Below are positions 8,984 to 18,700 of a DNA stretch of 64,000 nt, one piece after another (within the stretch, counting starts at the first letter, position 1; every line of letters starts with the position of its first letter). This stretch comes from Gammaproteobacteria bacterium. Lineage in GTDB: Bacteria; Pseudomonadota; Gammaproteobacteria; Pseudomonadales; Cellvibrionaceae. The DNA lies in assembly GCA_004173475.1 (NCBI GenBank), contig SEBU01000005.1, positions 186,001 through 250,000 of the forward strand, in the 5' to 3' direction. Both the position numbers and the translations under genes were made by a program. The notes under the pieces were generated by a model that saw only the letters and a program-made list of their open reading frames with translations, had not been told where the DNA came from and searched no databases.

Positions 8984-11545
8984 TTAGCGAGTGTTCCGTA
9001 AATTTCCTATAACGGCTTCGAGCGCACGATCGAATAACATGCCGTCGTCCAACACTTGCATACGACCAGACTTAAGTGCCATCGCCAAACTCATACGAGT
9101 TTCTTCCGCAACCTTAACACCCGAACGATTTACAAAAATGTATTTACCGGTAGCACGAATAATCGCGGCGAGACGACTACGGAATTTTTGACCATCTTCC
9201 GTTTGCATTTCGAACCAGCTACCTTGGGTAATATTGCCAACCAAAGCAAGGTGTTGATCACCTTCGGGCAAACTATCTGCAGTAGCAGGAATTGACGGTT
9301 CATCAGTGACCACAACAAACGTTTCAAGTGATTCAAGCGAGGCACCTACTGGAACTAAAGGTTCCACAGGCGCTGTTGTTTCTTGAGCAATCGACAATTC
9401 TGCTGAAACCGATGGCGCAACCTCTGCGACCACGGGTGCAGCAGGCTCACTATTGTCTACCGCAGCATTGCTTTCGGTTGCAGAATTAGCAACTTCAGCG
9501 ACCACTAATTTTGTATCAACAGATTCAATTTTAGGAACGGAATTTAACACAGGAACATCCGCAACTTGCACACGTGTGACTGCAACGGTAGGTGCAGGAA
9601 TATCCGCGCGCTTAACCTGGATTTTAGGAATATTCGCCGAAGCTTCATCAATTTTCGGAACAGACCGCAGGCGCGTCAAGTGCAGCGTTTCTAATTGCTT
9701 AAATAACTGAGTTGTTTCGAACGGGCTATAGGAAATATCTTCCAAACCTTCGCGCAACTTTTGTAACAATTGCGGAACCAAACGCAATAAACCCTGGCGA
9801 TTTTCTTTCGTCATAGGCGCAGTCAAACTCCACACAAGTTGTTGCGCAGTGCGAATACCTGCTTGCCATTCAGCGCTTTCAATACCTTGCTTTAATGAAA
9901 TGATAAACAACACATTGCCCCATGCATCGCGCAGTAATTTCTGAGCAGCGACAGGCAAATCATGACCGGATGTTAAACGATTCAATACGGAATCCACTTG
10001 CAGGCGCGCGCGTTCCGATTTTGCTTTGCCATCTTCCGCATCAATAGTGCGCTGCTCGAGAATTTGTGCACGACGCTTATCTTTTTCCAAGAAGGATCTG
10101 AAATCCGTCAACAAATTGTTGAAGATCGTCATGTCAGTTTCGAAGTCTGACAATATAGCTTGGACTATGGCTTCCATTTTGTTGAACAAACTGTCTCTAC
10201 GTTGTCCATCATTCTGATGAGTAGCGTCAGTAGTTTCTTGCCAGCCAAGCGCTGCCATTGCCATTTCGTTTAATAAACGACGTGCAGGGTGACCACCTTT
10301 GCTGAAAAAAGTCTTATCCGCAATTGCCACCTTTACCATAGGAATCTGCAAGCGGCCGATCAAGGCTTTCATGGGTGCAGCGAGGTTGCGATCATCCAAA
10401 ATAAAATCGAACATCATGCTAACCAAATTAATAACATCGTCATCAACTTGGTTGATAGCTTGTGGCTTTTGTTGCTCATTGCTCAACAAGCTTTGCAACA
10501 AATCGCGGATATTCATCGGTGCGCTGGTGTTATTTATCGGTGACTGCGCAAATGTATTTTGCTGTTGTGCAAGCGACAATATTTTAACAAGTTCCTGAGT
10601 TGCGAGTTCCTGCCCACTTGAACGCTCATGGGTTGCAGAATTACGCGAACCTAGCAAATCGCGCAATGTATGTAGCACCTGGTTGGTTTGCTCGTCATAC
10701 GCAGCAGCACCATTTCCGGTTAAGGTGTTTTGTTCACTTTGTTGTTGAGCATTTATTGTTGAGGAGAGACCGGAACCATAATGTTCACTGGGCTCTGAAG
10801 CGACTGGGCGCTTGAGGCGCGAAGCTTGTTTTAACGAAGGGAGAATATTGGCTTCGATTAACAATTGGTTGAGAGATTGAAACAGCCCGCCCAATTTTGT
10901 CATTACCATGTTGTCAAATAGTTTAAACAACACCAATTTCGCTTTAACGTCTATGGCAAGCGATTTGGATGCATCGTTAAACGCGTTACAAATTACATCC
11001 ACACCTAGAGGATTATTTTTTTGATAAACCTTAATGGGCACCAAATGATCAATGCGCAAAGTGAGATGTTGAATTGGTTCAGCAAATTGTTCGTTGGCTT
11101 TATTGATCATGCTTTCAACGGCGACCATTTCTTCGAGGTCATCATTTTTAACCAACGATAGATCGTCAAGAGAAAATTCTTTCGTTTCAACCTGAGCTTC
11201 ATCGCGATAGGCATTGTGATCCAGCAATTGGGCAAAACGAACATCAATACTGCGGAAGAAAGCATTCTCCATGGAACGCCGACGTAAGCGCACTTCACGC
11301 ATGGAATCAAAGTACAAATTTTGTTCGTGGTTATTAGTTGCCTTGTCGGCCAATTCGAACATGGCGTCGTCAGCCTTATCAAACAAGTCGCGTAATAACG
11401 CTTGTAATTGCTGGCGAGCCTTATCACGCAACGAATGCATTGCGGCAGGCAGGCGCGCTAAAATAATTTGTGGCGGCTGTCCTGACGCACGTTCAGGATT
11501 TAGTTGCACAACGTTATTTTGCTCGGGACGTATCTGTTCGGACAT
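8984..11545 (-). CDS. DUF1631 family protein
   Basis: This 853-residue protein corresponds in position and character to the DUF1631 family found between ampD and nadC in pseudomonads. It is largely alpha-helical and charged, without signal peptide or membrane segments. Parts that look conserved are the N-terminal region (PAAMHSLRDKARQQLQALLR), a central block (GGHPARRLLNEMA) and a C-terminal beta-rich domain of about 85 residues (GSWFEMQTEDGQKFRSRL...YIFVNRSGVKVAEE) resembling a PilZ-like barrel. A low-complexity Ala/Val/Pro/Glu linker of about 100 residues separates the last two. Members have been linked to cyclic di-GMP or thymidine-phosphorylase-like annotations, but no activity is established. 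It is divergent from nadC. Confidence 0.85.
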   Translation of the reverse strand: MSEQIRPEQNNVVQLNPERASGQPPQIILARLPAAMHSLRDKARQQLQALLRDLFDKADDAMFELADKATNNHEQNLYFDSMREVRLRRRSMENAFFRSIDVRFAQLLDHNAYRDEAQVETKEFSLDDLSLVKNDDLEEMVAVESMINKANEQFAEPIQHLTLRIDHLVPIKVYQKNNPLGVDVICNAFNDASKSLAIDVKAKLVLFKLFDNMVMTKLGGLFQSLNQLLIEANILPSLKQASRLKRPVASEPSEHYGSGLSSTINAQQQSEQNTLTGNGAAAYDEQTNQVLHTLRDLLGSRNSATHERSSGQELATQELVKILSLAQQQNTFAQSPINNTSAPMNIRDLLQSLLSNEQQKPQAINQVDDDVINLVSMMFDFILDDRNLAAPMKALIGRLQIPMVKVAIADKTFFSKGGHPARRLLNEMAMAALGWQETTDATHQNDGQRRDSLFNKMEAIVQAILSDFETDMTIFNNLLTDFRSFLEKDKRRAQILEQRTIDAEDGKAKSERARLQVDSVLNRLTSGHDLPVAAQKLLRDAWGNVLFIISLKQGIESAEWQAGIRTAQQLVWSLTAPMTKENRQGLLRLVPQLLQKLREGLEDISYSPFETTQLFKQLETLHLTRLRSVPKIDEASANIPKIQVKRADIPAPTVAVTRVQVADVPVLNSVPKIESVDTKLVVAEVANSATESNAAVDNSEPAAPVVAEVAPSVSAELSIAQETTAPVEPLVPVGASLESLETFVVVTDEPSIPATADSLPEGDQHLALVGNITQGSWFEMQTEDGQKFRSRLAAIIRATGKYIFVNRSGVKVAEETRMSLAMALKSGRMQVLDDGMLFDRALEAVIGNLRNTR

Positions 11546-11697
11546 GATGATTGACCATCAAAAATGGGATCTCGGTAAATCAAGTATATCCAAAAACCCA
11601 AGCGCTCCAGGAGCAAATGTTCAAGGCGAGAGCCATATCACAAATGGCGATAACTGAACGCTTTTCTTAGATACATAAATAAATTTTTTTAAAATTT

Positions 11698-11768
11698 GCG
11701 AAACGAACTGCTATAAAAAATGCATCTCGTTTCGCATCTACGAAAACTTAAATGCCAATAGCATTTAA
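11698..11768. promoter_or_regulatory. Two palindromes in the DUF1631-nadC intergenic region
   Basis: GCGAAACGA (11698-11706) is matched by TCGTTTCGC (11727-11735), and TTAAATGC (11748-11755) by GCATTTAA (11761-11768). Both are perfect and lie 30-145 nt upstream of the first possible nadC start. They are candidate operators; the regulator is unknown. Confidence 0.45.
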
Positions 11769-11778
11769 ATCATGATAA

Positions 11779-12705
<927 letters not shown>

Positions 12706-12758
12706 TGTCTAAAGTATGTTGTTCGTTGTTCATTAATTTTAAAAAATGAAACAAATCC

Positions 12759-13682
12759 TTAAAAAGCTGAGAAATGTTTTGCTAAGTTTTCATCACGAAA
12801 ATGTTTTACAACAAAATCCACAAACACACGCGTTTTTGCGGGCAAGAGTTTTGTACTGGAAAAATAAATAGCCAACGGCCCTACATCAGCGTACCAATCA
12901 GGCAATAGGCGAACCAAAGAGCCCTCTTGTAGATAAGGCAACACGTGCGGCATCGGGACCAAGGCTATGCCAAAATTCAGTGCTGCTGCCTGACAAATAG
13001 CCTCAGGGTCATTCAGTATTATTTCTATTTTGGGCTCAAGGTATTCTTGCTCGTTTCCCTGAGTGCGTAGCTGCCAAGGCTGAACACGCCCGCTGTTAGA
13101 TGATCGCCTCGCGATGGCGGGCCAGCCGTTTAAATCCCCGAGAGACGTAACTACTTGTTGCCGCGCAACGAATGCAGGCGATGCAACCAGCACTAAGTGA
13201 GGCCGCGCCAACTCGCGAGCAATAATTCCTGGCGATAGCTCTATACCACCGCCAATCGCTACGTCCAAACCCTCGTTAATCAAATCAACTTGCCGATTCT
13301 CAAAACGCCAATCCGGCTGGATAGACGGATACTCCGCTAAAAATTTTGGCAGGAGCGGCAGTAGATAACGCTGCCCAAATGCAAACGCCATACTAACTTT
13401 TAAGGTTCCAGAAGGTTTACCTTGATTACGACTCGCATTCGCCAGAGCCATTTGGACTGTCTCCAGCCCTGCCCCAACCTCAGATAAAAAACTCTCACCA
13501 GCCTCAGTTAAAGATAACCGCCGAGTACTGCGTTGAAACAAGCGCGTATTTAGTTGCCGCTCCAAGGTGGCCACATTTTTACTGACGGCAGCTGGTGTCA
13601 ATCCCAACATCCGTGATGCAGCAGAAAAGCTACCTGTTTCAGCACTGCGAACAAAAGATTCGATACTGGTAAGAGTTTCCAT
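12759..13682 (-). CDS. LysR family transcriptional regulator
   Basis: The 307-residue protein has the LysR plan. It has a winged helix-turn-helix in residues 1-60 (FVRSAETGSFSAASRMLGLT, AAVSKNVATLERQLNTRLFQ), then a periplasmic-binding-like effector domain. The wording of the N-terminus (METLTSIESFVRSAETGSFS) is that of the CrgA/DhcR-type subgroup that usually controls an adjacent divergent oxidoreductase. It is divergent from the SDR gene, and a palindrome lies between them. The effector is unknown. Confidence 0.92.
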   Translation of the reverse strand: METLTSIESFVRSAETGSFSAASRMLGLTPAAVSKNVATLERQLNTRLFQRSTRRLSLTEAGESFLSEVGAGLETVQMALANASRNQGKPSGTLKVSMAFAFGQRYLLPLLPKFLAEYPSIQPDWRFENRQVDLINEGLDVAIGGGIELSPGIIARELARPHLVLVASPAFVARQQVVTSLGDLNGWPAIARRSSNSGRVQPWQLRTQGNEQEYLEPKIEIILNDPEAICQAAALNFGIALVPMPHVLPYLQEGSLVRLLPDWYADVGPLAIYFSSTKLLPAKTRVFVDFVVKHFRDENLAKHFSAF

Positions 13683-13692
13683 GGACCACCTA

Positions 13693-13713
13693 TTTTCAAC
13701 TTTTAGTTGAAAA
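13693..13713. promoter_or_regulatory. Palindrome between LysR and SDR genes, probable LysR box
   Basis: TTTTCAAC-TTTTA-GTTGAAAA is a perfect 8-bp inverted repeat with a 5-nt centre, 10 nt upstream of the LysR start. LysR regulators typically bind AT-rich dyads of this size in the divergent promoter region. Confidence 0.6.
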
Positions 13714-13798
13714 AGATTGCCCGAATTGCCGTCTAATTTCCAATAAATAAATGGCGCACACTGGCTCCGTACTTAAACAACACTTACGGAGAATTATC

Positions 13799-14566
13799 AT
13801 GAGCATATTAAACAACGCTAACAACTCATCTCGTTTAGAAGGCAAAGTGGCCTTAGTTACTGGCGGCTCGCGCGGCATCGGCGCAGCTATAGCGCAGCGC
13901 TTTGCAACCGAAGGAGCCCTTGTTGCAATTACCTATTCCAGTAACGCCAGCGCAGCCCAAACGGTGATTGACAGCATTCGCCAACGCGGAGGTAAGGCGA
14001 TTGCAATCCAGGCGAATAGCTCAAAGGTTCAAGATATTAAAAACGCCGTATCGACAACGGTCGCAGAACTCGGCGGCCTAGATATCCTGGTCAATAATGC
14101 GGGCATTATAGGATTAGGAAACGTGGCCGATTTCGATGTGGAAGAATTCGACCATGTAATGGCGGTGAACATAAAAGGTGTTTTCGTAGCAACTCAGGAA
14201 GCATTAAAATATATGAAACAAGGCGGACGAATTATTAACATAGGTAGCATAAATGCCGATGTAGTCCCCTTCCCCGGCATGGCCATTTACGCAATGAGCA
14301 AAGGTGCAATTTCTACTTTCACTCGCGGTTTAGCACGCGACCTCGGCTCCAGGGGAATCACCGCCAATAACATCCAACCCGGCCCAGTAGATACCGATTT
14401 AAACCCCGACAGCGGAGAATTTGCCGATGCCATAAAAAACATTATGGCTTTACAACGCTACGGAAAAACCGAAGAAATCGCCAACCTAGCCGCGTTTCTT
14501 GCAAGTGACGAATCGGCTTATGTTACGGGCGCAAGCTGGAATATTGATGGAGGGTTTGGGTTGTAG
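13799..14566 (+). CDS. Short-chain dehydrogenase/reductase
   Basis: A 255-residue classical SDR oxidoreductase of the FabG-like type, probably NADP(H)-dependent. Cofactor motif TGGSRGIG lies at residues 21-28, NNAG follows at about 100, and the catalytic Ser with Tyr-x-x-x-Lys (YAMSKGA) lies in the second half; it ends with GASWNIDGGFGL. The ATG at 13799 has ACGGAG in front and is preferred over an upstream ATG at 13751. The substrate cannot be told from sequence; relatives controlled by this LysR type often reduce small carbonyls. It forms a divergent pair with the regulator gene and is absent from the pseudomonad backbone at this place. Confidence 0.9.
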   Translation: MSILNNANNSSRLEGKVALVTGGSRGIGAAIAQRFATEGALVAITYSSNASAAQTVIDSIRQRGGKAIAIQANSSKVQDIKNAVSTTVAELGGLDILVNNAGIIGLGNVADFDVEEFDHVMAVNIKGVFVATQEALKYMKQGGRIINIGSINADVVPFPGMAIYAMSKGAISTFTRGLARDLGSRGITANNIQPGPVDTDLNPDSGEFADAIKNIMALQRYGKTEEIANLAAFLASDESAYVTGASWNIDGGFGL

Positions 14567-14582
14567 TAATTCGATGACCAGC

Positions 14583-14615
14583 GTAAGGCGTATCTAAAGC
14601 AAAGCGTGATACGCT
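14583..14615 (+). repeat. REP hairpin A
   Basis: A 33-nt element GTAA + GGCGTATC + 13-nt loop TAAAGCAAAGCGT + GATACGCT. It is a variant of the REP family flanking the RAYT gene, with GTAA in place of the usual GTAG foot and a compensated stem base pair. Confidence 0.75.
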
Positions 14616-14672
14616 GAATAATTTAAACCTTAAAATTGTTTATACGAAAATCGGAATCCAGCTACTGAAAAA

Positions 14673-14705
14673 GGCGCACCACGCTTTGCTTTAGGTGCGC
14701 CCTAC
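14673..14705 (-). repeat. REP hairpin B
   Basis: On the minus strand: GTAG + GGCGCACC + TAAAGCAAAGCGT + GGTGCGCC. The stem differs from elements C and D at three positions on each side, in a matching way. It lies 7 nt beyond the RAYT stop codon. Confidence 0.85.
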
Positions 14706-14711
14706 ACTACA

Positions 14712-15212
14712 TTAATTACCGGCCCAATTTTGCGGATAAATACCAAGCTTAACCAAACGATGAAAGGTTGAGAAAGGCCAATGAGACACATTGGTTACCA
14801 ATCCATGTTTTACAGGATTGATATGAACATAATTTATGTGATGTTCAAAATCTCGTTGATCGCGAATCAAATGTTCCCAATACCGTCTTTGCCAAATACC
14901 ACGCTCCTTGCGACGTATACGCACCGGTGAACGATACTCATTGATGGGTAAACCTTTCGAAAATAAAATTTTAATCAACCGCCAACGTAAAGCGAAATTA
15001 AAATCACCCTCAGGCAACTCAATAACGCAATGGAGATGATCAGGTAATACAACCCAAGCATGAATAGTAAACGGATATTTAATTTTCACTTGCGCAACCG
15101 CAGCCCGCAAAATATCGATATACCGCACAAGCAAATCATTCCCTTTCCGCTCCAACAAATTCACCGTAAAGAAATAAGTCCCTCCTGCAACCCAAACCCG
15201 TCGATAATCCAT
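14712..15212 (-). CDS. REP-associated tyrosine transposase (RAYT, Y1/HUH)
   Basis: The 166-residue protein is a single-domain HUH nuclease of the REP-associated tyrosine transposase type (TnpA_REP, IS200/IS605-like fold). The HUH motif is PDHLH (His59, His61) and the probable catalytic tyrosine is Tyr128 in INYVHINPVKHGL, a family signature. The family start (DYRRVWVAGGTYFFTVNLLE) and the WQRRYWEHLIRD region are also seen. Such proteins bind and cleave single-stranded REP hairpins next to a GTAG tetranucleotide and usually act as a domesticated single copy. REP hairpins with GTAG occur on both sides here. The frame is intact, so the protein is probably active. Confidence 0.93.
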   Translation of the reverse strand: MDYRRVWVAGGTYFFTVNLLERKGNDLLVRYIDILRAAVAQVKIKYPFTIHAWVVLPDHLHCVIELPEGDFNFALRWRLIKILFSKGLPINEYRSPVRIRRKERGIWQRRYWEHLIRDQRDFEHHINYVHINPVKHGLVTNVSHWPFSTFHRLVKLGIYPQNWAGN

Positions 15213-15239
15213 CCTATCCTCCTTAATATAAAAAATTCC

Positions 15240-15272
15240 GTAGGGCGTATTTAAAGCGAAGCGTAATACGCC
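15240..15272 (+). repeat. REP hairpin C
   Basis: GTAG + GGCGTATT + TAAAGCGAAGCGT + AATACGCC, 33 nt, just upstream of the RAYT gene. The loop contains GCGAAGC, a heptamer known to form an unusually stable DNA mini-hairpin. Confidence 0.88.
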
Positions 15273-15394
15273 GAATTATCGTCACAAAAACATATCGAAT
15301 ATTAAAGTTAAATTATCTGTATCGAAGTAATACGGCGCACCCGCAACCCACACTCTCAGCCAATCCATCACATCCTCCTTAATATAAAAACTCC

Positions 15395-15427
15395 GTAGGG
15401 CGTATTTAAAGCGAAGCGTAATACGCC
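15395..15427 (+). repeat. REP hairpin D
   Basis: Identical in sequence to element C over its 33 nt, in the same orientation, and carried by the second copy of the direct duplication. Confidence 0.88.
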
Positions 15428-15476
15428 GAATAATCACCACATAAATATATGAATACAATCCGCATCAAACGGATAC

Positions 15477-15509
15477 GGCGCACCACGCTTTGCTTTAGGT
15501 GCGCCCTAC
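15477..15509 (-). repeat. REP hairpin E
   Basis: The same sequence as element B, on the minus strand, facing elements C and D. It closes the REP cluster on the upstream side of the RAYT gene. Confidence 0.85.
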
Positions 15510-15563
15510 GCCGTACTTGGTTGGTTCGCTTACAAATGAGTATACGCCGTACTTGTTAATTGA

Positions 15564-15788
15564 TTAAGCTTTTCTCTTCTTAATATCTTGATTGAACAAT
15601 TTCCAGCTTAAAACGACGTAGCCCACCGCAGATGGAAATGCAATTAGCATTAGTAAAAACATAATTTCTCGAGGAAGAATAAAGTTCAAAACAAAACTAT
15701 TAAACAGCATCAATATAATTGGCGTCGCACTCATCAAAAATAAAAATTTACGTGTACGGCCAATTTTTTCATCAATTATTTTTGACAT
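15564..15788 (-). CDS. Small two-helix membrane protein overlapping the RHS gene
   Basis: I do not recognise a family. The 74-residue protein has a charged start (MSKIIDEKIGRTRK), two hydrophobic segments (FLFLMSATPIILMLFNSFVL and IMFLLMLIAFPSAVGYVVLS), and a basic end (IKKRKA). Its ATG overlaps the last 13 nt of the RHS reading frame, so it is almost certainly translationally coupled to it. Small genes directly behind RHS or other polymorphic-toxin genes often encode immunity proteins, and a membrane location would suit a toxin that acts on membranes. That role is inference from position only. Confidence 0.65.
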   Translation of the reverse strand: MSKIIDEKIGRTRKFLFLMSATPIILMLFNSFVLNFILPREIMFLLMLIAFPSAVGYVVLSWKLFNQDIKKRKA

Positions 15789-18700
15789 TTTTCGTTACAC
15801 CTCATCTCTGTCCAGCAAACATCAACACCCACAGAAGCACCGCCACCAAAGCCGCCATGACCTGTCGCAGCTCCTACCGAATTTACACCGCCTCCATCGA
15901 CACCAACTGTTACTTGTCCACCTACAGATGCGCCTGTGCCGATATCCCCGCCCACACCTACGCTCAATCCACCAGATTTGGATAAGCGCCCAGAATATGC
16001 AGAGACCCCTAGCCCAAGTCCAGCTCCTACATAAGCACCGGGACCAAATCTACCGCAAACTTGGACAAAGCCACATACGCCAGCTCCACTAGTACCGGCT
16101 CCAGCAGCTCCACCGCCAGAAACGGACACGCCGACAACAGCAACATGAATTGCGCCTTGCAGGCTTGCTTGTGCTGAGAGCCCACCTCCATCATCATCAC
16201 TAGAGTCACATTCGCATGAACTTTGATTATTTTTACTACCAACGGTATTCGCATTAGATCCACCGCGACCGGTCAAACCAAGCGGATCAATTAAACTCAA
16301 TGGATTTCCCTCCACATAAGCATAAGTATTAATTCCACCCTCTAACCCAATCGGATCACTTTCAATATACCTACCAATACTCGGATCATAATCCCGAAAG
16401 TAGTTGTAATAAATCCCCGATTCCTGATCCACGTATTGCCCCGGGAAACGACTGTAAAGCTCAATGCTGTTACTTTGATTCGGCTGCAATTTGCCAAACG
16501 GTTGGTAGTCGGCGAACCACACAACACTTTGGTTTTGTGCCGTTACCACTTGCGGTGTGCGCTTGTGATCGTTGTGAACGTAATAAAGCGTTGCAGTACC
16601 TGTTGTTTGGCCAGCGACGGGCGTGAAACGGATGCGATCAAGGTTCGGGCCACTGGAACCAGAGGTTTTCAGCATAAACGTATGGTTGCCTGCCGTGAGG
16701 TTTAAGGTGATGGACGCGGCTGTCCATTTAGTCCAGGCGGTGGTGCTGGCGAAACTCACGGTGGCTTTTTTTACTCCGTCCACATACACATCGATCGGAC
16801 GCGTGCCTGAGGCCAAAGCGTAGCTGATTTGAATGGTGTGATTCGCTGTTGAGGTAATGGTCACCGGCCAACTTGCCTGCCCTTCACCATTAAACTGGAT
16901 GTAACCGGAAGTACCTGTATAACCCACATAGGTTGTAGAAAGCACTGCATTTTGTAAGGTGGCCTGATTGGTCGTAGCGGTAATGGTCGTTGTTGGAATA
17001 GCTTTGGATTGGCCAGTCACAAACCCTAACAATTCATCGCCACTGTAAATATATTCGCGCGTGGTAATGCCCGATGCATCGGTCACGGCAATCAAGTGCC
17101 CGGCTTCATCATAGTGATACAACTCCTGCACCTGACTTGCGAGCAATTTACTGACACGCTGACCGAGTGCATTGTACTTGTAGGTTGCTACGAGGCTGCC
17201 GCTTTCCTTTAATGTACTTAAGCGATTGGCATTGTTATAGGTGTAATTCTGGACTTTCAGCGCATCGCTTGTTCCTTGAATACGATTGCCTGCGACGTCG
17301 TAAAGAAAGCTGCGGTTTGCGTTGGTTTTGGCAATGCTGCTTAAACGGTTGCTGGTAGTTTCGTAAGTGTAAGTCGCCATTGTTCCCGCAGCCGTTTCGG
17401 TTAAGCGATTACCTACAGAATCGTAGGTATAACCCAGGGTGCCATAAATACCCTGTGCGCTGGTGAGTCGATCGAGCTCGTCGTACCCCAGCGTTTGGTT
17501 TTTGGACGAGGCTTTGCCATCACTGATGCCTGAAATGTTATCCGCAAGATCATAGGTATAACCTCGCGATAAAACTCCACCCACTTGAATGTTGGTGAGG
17601 CGATAGTCTGTATCGAACGTATTGGTGTGAGTCAGACCATTGCCATAGGCATAGCTTGCCGCAGGACCAAACGGCAAATAGGTCATGTTGCTGGCAATGG
17701 TCTGCACCGTCGCGTTGGCATTAGCAGCTTTGGTAGTAATCCCCTGGATCCGACCTGCAGCATCGCGACTATAAGTTACGGTACGACCGGACGGATACGT
17801 CATGGTCACAAGATTGCCCGCTGTGTCGTAACTGTATTGTGTGGTGCTTAATGTGGACTCCACCTGTGCGAATTTCTTAACGATTAACCCTTGATAGTTG
17901 TACACATAATCGTTACGAGTAGAACCGGTTGCAATCAAACTCAAACGGCCAATGCCGTAACTGCCGTTACCGGTGTTGTCATAGGCGTAGGTGATATTTT
18001 CCGAGGTCGACGCAGGATAAGTCACTTTCTTCAAGCGATTGAGCGCATCATAGGTGTAATTCACCACTACACCGCGTGCATCAGTTGCACTGGTACGATT
18101 GCCTGCCGTGTCGTACGTGAATGTGGTTGTGCCTGTGTCGGGGCTGATAAGAGAAGTCAAATCACCAAAAGCATTGTAATTATAGGTTGTGGAATTACCT
18201 CTTGGGTCTTTGACGCTTTTGACATTGCCCTGGCCATCGTAGCTGTATTCAGTTTTTCCATTTAACGCATCGGTCGTTTGCTTTAACTGATCCAGCGCAT
18301 CGAATTGATGGTTAGTGCTGTGTTGTTTGGGGTCGGTAATGCCCGTCGGGTTTCCATTGGCATCATATAGGTAGGTCGTTTCATGACTTTGCGTATCAAT
18401 AGTTTTCTGAACGCGGCTCAAGGCGTCGTAAACTTTTTGTTGCTGATAACGCAAAACGCCACTGGCATCGCGAATAATAGTGTTAGTCGTGTTACCCGCG
18501 TTATCCAATGTGTATTCAATTTTATTTCCAAACTTATCGCTAACGGATATCAAGCGATGAGCAACATCGTAAGTATTATTAATTTCCGAGCCGTCTGGCG
18601 ATGTCACTTTCGTTAAATTGCCAGCGAGGTCATAAGCATATTTCGTTTCATCTGAACCCAATTTACTTGTTAACAAACGCCCACGTAAATCGTAGGTAAA

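Larger units (their letters stand above)
15181..15455. repeat. Direct duplication of the RAYT 5' end and its leader
   Basis: Positions 15181-15300 and about 15336-15455 are two related copies. Both contain a GCAACCCA-type start of the transposase on the minus strand, a shared CATCCTCCTTAATATAAAAA-like leader (copy 1 has CTATCCTCC), and then a REP hairpin. The second copy keeps only the first codons of the gene, so it is a truncated duplicate. Confidence 0.75.

Noticed and set aside
14712-15212. Ordinary insertion sequence
   Set aside because: No terminal inverted repeats, target duplication or second IS gene; the protein is a RAYT, which is normally not a self-mobile IS.
14583-15509. Repeated short elements that could suggest a CRISPR array
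   Set aside because: The copies are in both orientations, irregularly spaced and each is a GTAG-footed hairpin beside a RAYT gene; there are no uniform spacers and no cas genes.
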